From: Bin87 sp965222895
Lineage (GTDB): Bacteria > Chloroflexota > Dehalococcoidia > Lucifugimonadales > UBA3495
DNA: 64,000 nucleotides
Direction of reading: 5' to 3'
Assembly (NCBI GenBank): GCA_965222895.1
Contig: CBDCVB010000001.1
Coordinates: forward strand, 620,001-684,000
A model generated the notes under the pieces. It did no database searches. It saw only the letters and a program-made list of their open reading frames with translations, and was not told the DNA's origin. Made by a program: the position numbers and the translations under genes. This document shows positions 57,462 through 64,000 of this stretch, in pieces (the first letter of the stretch is position 1; each line of letters opens with the position of its first letter).

Positions 57462-58010
57462 TTAAAGGGTCGAAACCCGGTCTCCGCCAATCTCCGGACG
57501 CAGCGCAATCTGAGCCAGCGCCAGCGCGGTGTAATAGGACACGGTCATGGTGAGGTCAACTACGCCGCGGTCTCCCAGAAACTCGTGCACCGCCTTGAAG
57601 TTCTCGTCGGATACGTCTTTCTCGCGTGTCATCTGCTGCACAAAGCGGGCAATGGCCGCTTGCTCACCTTCCAGGCAACCCGGCGCTTTGCCGGTCCGAA
57701 TGCCCTCAATTGCCTCATCAGAAACGCCGGCCCGCGCCGCCGCTACCGAGTGCCCGGTCCATTCAATCCCGGAATCCCACTCCCGCGCTACCAGAATAAT
57801 GGCCAGTTCTTTCAGGTCATCGGGCATCGAGGACTGGAATCGCAACGACGCGCCCAACGATGTCAGGTAGCCGGCAGCCAGCGGGCTATGGAGCAACGCC
57901 CGAAATTGCAGGCCAACCTCCGCCACACCCCGGTCTTCCCGAATGCGGTCGTAAATTGCCTGCCCGGCAGCGTCAAGTTCTTCACGGGCAACATAGGGTA
58001 CGCGGGCCAT
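57462..58010 (-). CDS. Carboxymuconolactone decarboxylase family protein
   Basis: 182-residue all-helical protein of the AhpD/CMD family. Core segment: DLKELAIILVAREWDSGIEW, TGHSVAAARAGVSDEAIEGI. The Cys-x-x-Cys pair of peroxidase-type AhpD is missing, so a thiol reductase role is unlikely. Members with E-W-x..H motifs are often of unknown or decarboxylase-like function. The second helix set (DRGVVDLTMTVSYYTALA) is normal. Confidence 0.85.
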   Translation of the reverse strand: MARVPYVAREELDAAGQAIYDRIREDRGVAEVGLQFRALLHSPLAAGYLTSLGASLRFQSSMPDDLKELAIILVAREWDSGIEWTGHSVAAARAGVSDEAIEGIRTGKAPGCLEGEQAAIARFVQQMTREKDVSDENFKAVHEFLGDRGVVDLTMTVSYYTALALAQIALRPEIGGDRVSTL

Positions 58011-58074
58011 AACGCAATCCTCCGGCTAAACTCCGTCAAGCATACCACACGACGGGGCCAAAACAGGGTTGCCG

Positions 58075-58284
58075 TTATGCAGCCTCGAACTCATCCCTTG
58101 ATATGCCCAAATCCCTCAAAATCGCCCGCACTGTGCCGGTTTTCAAGTCACGACCACCCTAATTAGGGATTGTCGCAGTCGCATCACTGTCAACGTTTAT
58201 CCAAATTTCATGGCTGCCCCTGAATTGCCGGTCAAATCTGCAGCCCAACCTGCGCAACTTCCGAGTAAGTTCTCGGTGGTTCAC
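58075..58284 (-). pseudogene. hicA: HicA-type toxin with an internal stop
   Basis: Minus-strand frame beginning GTG AAC at 58284 and overlapping the HicB stop. It encodes NHRELTRKLRRLGCRFDRQF, RGSHEIWINVD, TATIPN, then a TAG at 58159-58161, then GGRDLKTGTVRAILRDLGIS and RDEFEAA before TAA. HicA is a small mRNA interferase with a double-stranded-RNA-binding fold and a catalytic His in the GSHEIW motif, present here. The whole 70-codon frame is otherwise open, so one stop codon alone disables the toxin, truncating it after 41 residues. Confidence 0.8.
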
Positions 58285-58535
58285 GCAATCACCATCACTT
58301 CGTCGACCTCGCCAACTTCAACCCGAGTCGCCATGACTTCGGCCGGCAATTCAAGCTCCCGCTCTTGGTAGGATTTTATGAAACCCTCAGCCACACTCTG
58401 CAAGTAATACAGTGTCTCAGCAGCAGTGTCGCCCCAAGCCCGGCAGCCCGGCAGGGCCGGTATCTCAGCCATAAACTTGTCCTCGGTATCTTCGCTGGGT
58501 TCGTACATAACGAAAGAAAGTTTGTACCGATTCAC
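58281..58535 (-). CDS. hicB: HicB-type antitoxin
   Basis: 84-residue protein of the HicB family (partial RNase H-like fold), which neutralises HicA: EDKFMAEIPALPGCRAWGDT, AAETLYYLQSVAEGFIKSYQ, ERELELPAEV. No helix-turn-helix tail is present. The start is GTG with AGGAGG eight bases before. The gene precedes the disabled hicA frame in the unusual hicB-hicA order, with the two overlapping by 4 bases. An antitoxin with its toxin gone would be expected to decay. Confidence 0.85.
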   Translation of the reverse strand: MNRYKLSFVMYEPSEDTEDKFMAEIPALPGCRAWGDTAAETLYYLQSVAEGFIKSYQERELELPAEVMATRVEVGEVDEVMVIA

Positions 58536-58658
58536 TTGTCAAGCCTCCTGCGATTGACGGAGATCGCCGTGCAAAGTCCCGTCAGATTGCAGCAAGCATA
58601 CCATAGGCAACTTTGCCAGACAGATGACTACTTCCCGGCAAAGCGTTATCCTTGCGCC

Positions 58659-59975
58659 ATGCTCAGCGACCTTTGGGTAATCGCAGCAGGCATTCTGATT
58701 CTGGCCGGCCTCCTCGCCAGCCAGGCGCTGATTATCGTGGTTGGCGTCCTGGTGTTGCTGGTCTGGCTCACCGGGAAGCACTGGACACGGTTCGCCTTCA
58801 GTCGGGTAACCTACCAGCGCCGCCTGGAGCGCCACCGCGCTTTCATCGGCGACCTGGTGGACTACCACATCACGGTAGACAACAGCAAGCTGCTGCCCAT
58901 GATCTGGCTGGACATCTCCGATGCCTTCCCCGTCGGCCTCCAAACCAGCGGCACCCACCGGCGCGGCGTGGGCGCCGAGGTCGAGCTCGACCACCGCATC
59001 ACTACCTCCCTCTTGCCCTACCAGCGGGTAACCTGGCGCTACCGCGTTCGCTGCCGGGCGCGCGGCAACCATCGGATCGGCCCGGCCCGCCTGCGCAGCG
59101 GCGACCTTTTCGGCTTCAGCGCCGCCGAGCAGAACATACCCGATGTCGAATACCTGCTGGTGTATCCGCGCCTGGTCGACCTCCGCAGCATGATGGTTCC
59201 GTGGGAGCAACCCCTCGGCGTCGCCCGGGGACGCCGCCGCATCCAGGACGACCCCAGCCGTTTCGTCGGCCTGCGGGACTACCAGCCTTCCGATCCCCTG
59301 AAGCATATCGACTGGAAAGCCACCGCCCGACACGGCAAACTGGAAACCCGCGTCTTCGAGCCGGCGGCCACCCAACACATGATTATCGCCCTGAACGCCC
59401 GCACCGGCGACGCGGCCTGGCAGGGCAGCAACCGCCGCCTCTTCGAACGCGCCGTCACCGTCGCCGCCTCCGTGGCGGAATACGCCGAACGCGAGGGCTA
59501 CACCTTCGGCCTGGTCAGCAACGCGGTGGCCTCCTACACTAGCAAATGGCTGTCAGTGCCCGCCGGCAGCGGCCAATATCAGCTGGAAACCACGCTGGAA
59601 GCGCTGGCAATGGCCGGCCCCTTCTGGGTCGCCGAGTTACCCGCGGTGTTGCGCGCCGAAGCCGCTCTGCTGCCGGCAGGTTCTACCGTCGTATTCGTCA
59701 CCGCCATCCTGTCACCGGCGGTCGTGCAGGAGGCTGAAGACATCCGCCAGCGAGGACACCGCGTCATGGTGTTCTACGCCGGCGACGGCGAACCTCACGC
59801 CGCTGCCGCCCGACTGCTCCCGCATGTGCAGGTATTTCTCGCCGGCGCCAGCCTGGCCGCCATGGAGGAAATCTGGCGTGACGATTGGGAGGATGACTCC
59901 GACGATTCCCCCTGGCGCCAGCTGCCGCAGGAAGTTACCGAACCGGTACCGGGTGGGGAGGGTGCCAATGGATAG
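58659..59975 (+). CDS. DUF58 domain protein
   Basis: 438-residue membrane-anchored protein with two N-terminal helices (LWVIAAGILILAGLLASQAL) and a DUF58 domain: the signature LRDYQPSDPLKHIDWKATAR, HGKLETRVFEPA. The region after it (ERAVTVAASVAEYAEREGY) is a VWA-like fold. DUF58 proteins usually work with a MoxR AAA+ ATPase as chaperone-like or cell-envelope complexes. None is nearby here. The stop overlaps the next gene by eight bases. Confidence 0.88.
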   Translation: MLSDLWVIAAGILILAGLLASQALIIVVGVLVLLVWLTGKHWTRFAFSRVTYQRRLERHRAFIGDLVDYHITVDNSKLLPMIWLDISDAFPVGLQTSGTHRRGVGAEVELDHRITTSLLPYQRVTWRYRVRCRARGNHRIGPARLRSGDLFGFSAAEQNIPDVEYLLVYPRLVDLRSMMVPWEQPLGVARGRRRIQDDPSRFVGLRDYQPSDPLKHIDWKATARHGKLETRVFEPAATQHMIIALNARTGDAAWQGSNRRLFERAVTVAASVAEYAEREGYTFGLVSNAVASYTSKWLSVPAGSGQYQLETTLEALAMAGPFWVAELPAVLRAEAALLPAGSTVVFVTAILSPAVVQEAEDIRQRGHRVMVFYAGDGEPHAAAARLLPHVQVFLAGASLAAMEEIWRDDWEDDSDDSPWRQLPQEVTEPVPGGEGANG

Positions 59976-61338
59976 GCTGGCTCGCTTCGCCCTAATTACC
60001 TGCATCGCCCTGTTCCTGGAGGGATTCGCGATATTCCTGGGCGGGCGGCTGCTCGCCAACGCCATCCGCCTGCCCGATGCCGCCATCCCGCTGTGGGTCG
60101 CCGCCGTGGCGATGGGTTGGTCGTTCATCCTGTCCTGGTACGTCCAAACCATTCGGTTCTCCCTCAACCTGCGCGGAGTCGTCGGCCTCATTTTGAGCGC
60201 CGTGTCCGTTTTGGCGCTGGCTGGCGTCAGTCTGGGCTTGGGCTGGTTTCCCATCGGGCGGGTGCTGTCCGGCGACCTCTACACCATCGCTGCGCTGGGA
60301 CTCGCCACGCTGCTCATGCTGGCGTTGTGGTGGCGCGGCACCGCCATTGCGCGCGACGACGTTACGCTGGATGTGGTGCGCAATGCTTTCATCCGCGGCG
60401 TGGTCGTGGTGATGGTTGCCGCCGCCGCCGACCCGTTGATGAATGCCCACATCGTTGGAATCCCCTTGCTGCTGACCTACTTCGCCATCGGCCTCACCGG
60501 TCTGGCCTTGAGCCGCTTCACCGCCGAAGACTCCACCGGCCACATGAGCCGCGGCTGGGTAATGGCTATCGCCGCCGGCATCGGCGGCGTGCTCCTGGTG
60601 GCCGTCATCCTGGGCGGATTGGGAGTCGGGGGCCTCGACGACGTTGCCAGAGCCATCATGCGCGGCATCGGCTGGATGGGCCTGTGGGTACTCCGACCCA
60701 TCCTACTCCTGCTGGGGTTGCTGGCCGCCGCAATGGTCGCTTTCGGCAATTGGGTGTCGGGATTCTTCGGCGGCGGCGATCTCACCGGCCTGGAGCTGGC
60801 CCGCACCCAAATTCAGGAATTTCACGAAAGTCTCAGAGACGTGGAGGGGTCGGGCCCGCCCAACTTCATGCTGACGCTGCTCAAATGGCTGGCCTTCCTG
60901 GTTGCCGTTGCGCTGGCCGGCTGGGTGCTGTTTCGTATGTTCCGCCGACGCCGGCTCATCGGCGGAGCCTATGCCGAAGGGGAGGTACGAGAATCGCTGT
61001 TCAGCTGGCAGGGCGCCGGCCAGGATTTATCCGACGCTCTCGGCGACTGGATGAACCGGGTTGCCAACGTGCGGCGGCGCCGGCCTCCTCCGGTTACACC
61101 TCGCGAGGTATATCACCGCCTGCTCGAAGTCGCCTCAACCCTGGGCCTCCCGCGCCGGCAGGGACAAACCCCGCAGGAGCACCGCCAGGATGTTGTCGGC
61201 ACTCTGCCCGACCCGCCGGTGGAACACATCGTGGACGGTTTCCAGCGCTACTACTACGGCGCCGGACAAGATGACAACGAATCAGAAACCATGACGTCGT
61301 TGCTGAATGACCTCGACGACGTGCAGACCCGATTGTAA
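59968..61338 (+). CDS. Membrane protein with C-terminal DUF4129
   Basis: 456-residue polytopic membrane protein with about nine helices in the first 300 residues. A C-terminal soluble domain (PREVYHRLLEVASTLGLPRR, PPVEHIVDGFQRYYYG) matches DUF4129. Such genes often sit with DUF58 and transglutaminase-like genes in peptidoglycan or envelope operons, though no transglutaminase domain is seen here. GGGGAGGG precedes the ATG at 59968. Coupled to the DUF58 gene by overlap. Confidence 0.8.
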   Translation: MDRLARFALITCIALFLEGFAIFLGGRLLANAIRLPDAAIPLWVAAVAMGWSFILSWYVQTIRFSLNLRGVVGLILSAVSVLALAGVSLGLGWFPIGRVLSGDLYTIAALGLATLLMLALWWRGTAIARDDVTLDVVRNAFIRGVVVVMVAAAADPLMNAHIVGIPLLLTYFAIGLTGLALSRFTAEDSTGHMSRGWVMAIAAGIGGVLLVAVILGGLGVGGLDDVARAIMRGIGWMGLWVLRPILLLLGLLAAAMVAFGNWVSGFFGGGDLTGLELARTQIQEFHESLRDVEGSGPPNFMLTLLKWLAFLVAVALAGWVLFRMFRRRRLIGGAYAEGEVRESLFSWQGAGQDLSDALGDWMNRVANVRRRRPPPVTPREVYHRLLEVASTLGLPRRQGQTPQEHRQDVVGTLPDPPVEHIVDGFQRYYYGAGQDDNESETMTSLLNDLDDVQTRL

Positions 61339-61350
61339 GCGGTACCCGTC

Positions 61351-62277
61351 CTAACGGAACTGTGGAATCACCTCGGCAGCGATTACCTGCATCAACTCCC
61401 GCAAACGCGACACATCGCCGGTGTTGAGAGCCAGCACCAGGTGCTCCACGCCAGCCTGCCGATAAGCGTCAATCCCCGCCGCCATCCCCGCCGCCATCCC
61501 CGCCGGATCGTTGCCCGGCAATCGGGCCCGGTCGGCGGCGCGCTGGCTGGACGGCTGCCCGTGCGCCTCCACCTCCACCCTTACCGACATCACCAGCTCA
61601 TCAGGGTCGCGGCCGGCCGACTCGGCCAGTTGCCGAACGGTTTGCCGTCCGATGGCATATTCCTCGGCGCTAACGCCCGACGGATGCCACCCGTTGCCAC
61701 GTCGCGCCGCCCGCCGCAGCGCGCCCGGACTGTTGCCACCCACCCACAGCGGCACATGGGGTGAGCCGGCAACCACCTGCCGCGGTTTTGGCGAGAATTT
61801 CAGGTCGCTGAAACTCCAGCGGGAGCTTTCATAGCGCGGGTCCTCGTTCGACCACAACTCACGCATCACGTCAATCGACTCGTTGGTCAACGCCCCCCGT
61901 TGGTTAGTTGGAATCCCCAGCGCCTCAAACTCCGGCGTCATTGCTCCCACGCCCACACCCAGCACCACGCGTCCGCCCGACATCTGGTCCAGGGTCGCCG
62001 CATACTTGGCCAGCTCCACCGGGTTGTGATAGGGCAACACCAGCACCGACGTGCCCAGCCGCACCCGCGCGGTCAGCGCCGAAATATGGGACAACGTTGC
62101 CATGGGATGGTAATACGGCTTGTCGCCCAGCCGCTCCCGGATGTAGCCATTGTTGAACAGGTGGTCCATCACCCAAACCGAGTCATAGCCCAGCTCTTCA
62201 GCCAGCGGCCCAAAACTTATCACGGCCTGCGGGTCCTCAATGCCCCAGTTGTTGGGAACGGTAACTCCGAATTCCAT
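61351..62277 (-). CDS. LLM-class F420-dependent oxidoreductase
   Basis: Luciferase-like monooxygenase fold, TIM-barrel flavin or F420 enzyme of 308 residues. EFGVTVPNNWGIEDPQAVIS at the start, SVWVMDHLF, RVRLGTSVLVLPYHNPVELA, GGRVVLGVGVGAMTPEFEAL and VPLWVGGNSPGALRRAARRG are typical. Deazaflavin F420 use is inferred from the family wording, not proven. A short tandem duplication (AGMAAGMAAG) lies near the C-terminus. GGGAGATTAGCC precedes the ATG at 62277. It follows ribH on the same strand. Confidence 0.87.
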   Translation of the reverse strand: MEFGVTVPNNWGIEDPQAVISFGPLAEELGYDSVWVMDHLFNNGYIRERLGDKPYYHPMATLSHISALTARVRLGTSVLVLPYHNPVELAKYAATLDQMSGGRVVLGVGVGAMTPEFEALGIPTNQRGALTNESIDVMRELWSNEDPRYESSRWSFSDLKFSPKPRQVVAGSPHVPLWVGGNSPGALRRAARRGNGWHPSGVSAEEYAIGRQTVRQLAESAGRDPDELVMSVRVEVEAHGQPSSQRAADRARLPGNDPAGMAAGMAAGIDAYRQAGVEHLVLALNTGDVSRLRELMQVIAAEVIPQFR

Positions 62278-62411
62278 GGCTAATCTCCCGGTATGCGTCC
62301 GCATCGCCTCCAGTTGAGGGCGCTGCAGTCCTAGCAAATCGCCGGGGCATCGGCTGCACCCCGGCAATTCACATCGTCAATGTTCGAGCGGCAATGTTTG
62401 GGTGGTTGTAG

Positions 62412-62885
62412 TCAGGTCGTCTTGATCGCCTGAACCAGTTTGGCAGATTCGATGGCTCCCACCGCGCAGTCCGAACCCAGGTTGCCAACCTTGCCGCCGG
62501 AGCGGTTGATGGCCTGGTCAAGATTCTCGGTGGTCAAAACGCCGAACATGGTCGGCACACCAGTCTCTCTGCTCACCGCCGCGATGCCGGAGGCGGCCTG
62601 ATTGCACACCATATCGTAGTGGCTCGTTTCGCCGCGAATGACCGCGCCCAGGCAGATGACCGCATCGTACTGTCCCGATTGCGCCAATGCCTTGGCCACC
62701 ACCGGCAACTCGAAGGAGCCCGGCACCCAAGCCGTGGCGATGTCCCCATCACGGACGCCATAGCGTCCCAGCGTGGCAACCGCCCCATCCATCAGATTTT
62801 TGGTGATGACGTAGTTAAAACGGGCGGCCACGACAGCAACCCGCAGCCCATCGCCGTCCAGTCCCACATTCAATTCTCGCGGCAA
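62412..62885 (-). CDS. ribH: 6,7-dimethyl-8-ribityllumazine synthase
   Basis: Penultimate step of riboflavin synthesis, joining the pyrimidinedione and dihydroxybutanone phosphate. The 157-residue protein has ARFNYVITKNLMDGAVATLG, WVPGSFELPVVAKALAQSG and AVIRGETSHYDMVCNQAASG, with the catalytic His89. LTTENLDQAINRSGGKVGN is the next conserved part. It is a stand-alone rib gene here. The downstream LLM enzyme may use the resulting flavin or F420 but this link is loose. Confidence 0.94.
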   Translation of the reverse strand: MPRELNVGLDGDGLRVAVVAARFNYVITKNLMDGAVATLGRYGVRDGDIATAWVPGSFELPVVAKALAQSGQYDAVICLGAVIRGETSHYDMVCNQAASGIAAVSRETGVPTMFGVLTTENLDQAINRSGGKVGNLGSDCAVGAIESAKLVQAIKTT

Positions 62886-63024
62886 ACTATCATCTCCTGC
62901 GCAGTGTCCAATATCACGTCAGCCCCAGCCACACCCGTAACACGCGCCGCCAGTGTACTACGCCCCCGCCGGCCATGTCATCAATATCGGCAACACCGCT
63001 AGGATCTTTCGATTGTTCCCCGAT

Positions 63025-63057
63025 GTCATCGCGAGCGCAGCGTGGCAATCTCGCCAG
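63025..63057. repeat. Single arm of the GTCATTGCGAG repeat
   Basis: GTCATCGCGAGCGCAGCGTG followed by GCAATCTCGCC, matching the left arm of the repeat at 31210 with one difference. No opposite arm is seen nearby, so this is a partial copy. Confidence 0.65.
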
Positions 63058-63140
63058 CGTAGCGACCAACGCTGTCGCCAGTATATTCTTGACCGCCGCG
63101 TTCCGATAATCGAAATACCCTGGCAACGCGCTCCGATGCT

Positions 63141-63854
63141 TCATTCTGCGGGTTGGCGCAAGTCAAAAATCCGCCGGCGCACCTCAAACACAAACCCCGG
63201 CAGCACCGGCTCGCCGCTCACCGTCTCCGGGTCGTCCAGCACTTCCGGCGCAACGCCGGGGCGGTAAACGTGTACCTGCCGTTGGTAAGGGTCAATTAAC
63301 CAGCCGAGCAGCGCTCCGTTGGCGACGTATTCCGCCATCTTGCGCTGCAACGCAGCCAGACGGTCGCTGCGGGAGCGCACTTCGACCACAAAAGCCGGGC
63401 AGAAAGGCAGCAGCCAGTCATCCGGCGCAGGATAGGGCGGGGGACAGTTCGCCTGTTGCTCCGGTGAAATCCAGGCCGCATCCGGAGCATAGCGTTGGCC
63501 GTTGGGCAGACGCATACCCAACCGGGAACCGTGGGCATTACCGCCGTGCGTCTCGGCCCACTTTCCCAAACTGACCACCATTTCCATTTCGTCGGTAGAA
63601 CCTGCTTCTCTCAACATAGGCGTTATCAGCAGCGCTCCTTCGGCATCAAGTTCCAGCTTTCCCACCAGGTCACTGTTGGCGTGGTTGAATTCGATTAGCC
63701 ACCGATCCACATCCCGCTCGGTCAATTCGAGCCGGGCCATCAGTTCCAGCACTGGGCGGAAATCCAGAACCAGCGGGGCCGGCTCCGGGTCGCCGTCCAC
63801 CCACATAGCATCCCGCAGAATTGCGGGCAGTTCAGTAACAGGTTTGGCAACCAT
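63141..63854 (-). CDS. Uma2-family (DUF820) endonuclease-like protein
   Basis: PD-(D/E)XK-type fold protein of the Uma2/DUF820 family, common in Chloroflexota and cyanobacteria but of unsettled role. The 237-residue protein shows GALLITPMLREAG, YAPDAAWISPEQ (Asp), FCPAFVVEVRSRSDRLAAL (the Glu-x-x in VVEVRS) and KMAEYVANGALLGWLIDPYQ. AAGGAG lies before the ATG at 63854. It ends about 150 bases before the window edge. Confidence 0.85.
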   Translation of the reverse strand: MVAKPVTELPAILRDAMWVDGDPEPAPLVLDFRPVLELMARLELTERDVDRWLIEFNHANSDLVGKLELDAEGALLITPMLREAGSTDEMEMVVSLGKWAETHGGNAHGSRLGMRLPNGQRYAPDAAWISPEQQANCPPPYPAPDDWLLPFCPAFVVEVRSRSDRLAALQRKMAEYVANGALLGWLIDPYQRQVHVYRPGVAPEVLDDPETVSGEPVLPGFVFEVRRRIFDLRQPAE

Positions 63855-64000
63855 GGGATTACTCTCCTTCACCACCTCCCCGGTGGTGACTATTCGTTAG
63901 CAAAACACCTGCGTCAAATACACCGCGTCGTATCCTCTCCATTTACCGAAGGATACGCCAACCCCGGTACGGTCGTACTGTCTGCCTAACAGATTCGTCC

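Overview
This is a GC-rich bacterial chromosome segment. I infer a Chloroflexota member, probably from the Dehalococcoidia/SAR202 side. The basis is a compact dnaJ-hspR-clpC heat-shock operon, a B. subtilis-type LexA box, CaiB and F420-type LLM enzymes, a DPPR-synthase-like UbiA protein, a dispersed GTCATTGCGAG repeat and a minimal IF-2. I could not test this by database search. No rRNA, tRNA or CRISPR array was seen.

Left part (1-13.3 kb) is an accessory graveyard. It holds a partial IS5-family element with a -1 frameshift, a DHH phosphoesterase followed by an ISAs1 remnant, a P4-type integrase killed by one in-frame stop next to an AlpA-like regulator, a ParB-domain protein, an ISNCY remnant, an IS1182 element interrupted by an IS701-family element, and an 809-bp IS5-family element with perfect ends but a broken transposase. 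Two long tracts (about 745-2534 and 3823-5531) carry almost no recognisable gene.

13.5-22 kb is a stress and envelope block. Hsp20 diverges from dnaJ(cbpA)-hspR-clpC. A DUF433/DUF5615 toxin-antitoxin pair and a tight minus-strand operon (small membrane protein, larB, flippase-like protein, UbiA-type transferase) follow.

22-32.6 kb is dominated by one very large secreted surface-protein gene with GLUG-like repeats, six cadherin-type repeats and fibronectin-type domains. An ISAs1 copy splits it with a 10-bp target duplication, and a second frameshift lies just after the insertion. A nearly identical ISAs1 copy sits 8 kb away in opposite orientation, beside a frameshifted thioesterase. An 18-bp repeat brackets the region.

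32.6-50 kb is mostly housekeeping. It runs Rrf2 regulator, MoeB-type E1 and CysM-type cysteine synthase, then nusA-ylxR-infB-rbfA-truB, an NrtS-like protein, lexA, rpsT, gamma-glutamyltransferase, gyrB-hpt, Nudix and an inositol-phosphatase family enzyme.

50-64 kb contains a CoA transferase, a compact type II restriction-modification pair, and a three-gene set of high interest: a radical SAM protein of the tetraether/membrane-spanning lipid synthase (MJ0619-like) family, a class I methyltransferase and a PlsY-type acyltransferase. Then come a TPR protein, a carboxymuconolactone decarboxylase family protein, a HicAB module with a nonsense-interrupted toxin, a DUF58-DUF4129 pair, an LLM oxidoreductase, lumazine synthase and a Uma2-type nuclease. 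The most notable candidate system is the radical SAM-methyltransferase-PlsY set, which may serve unusual membrane lipid synthesis. That is inference from family and neighbourhood.
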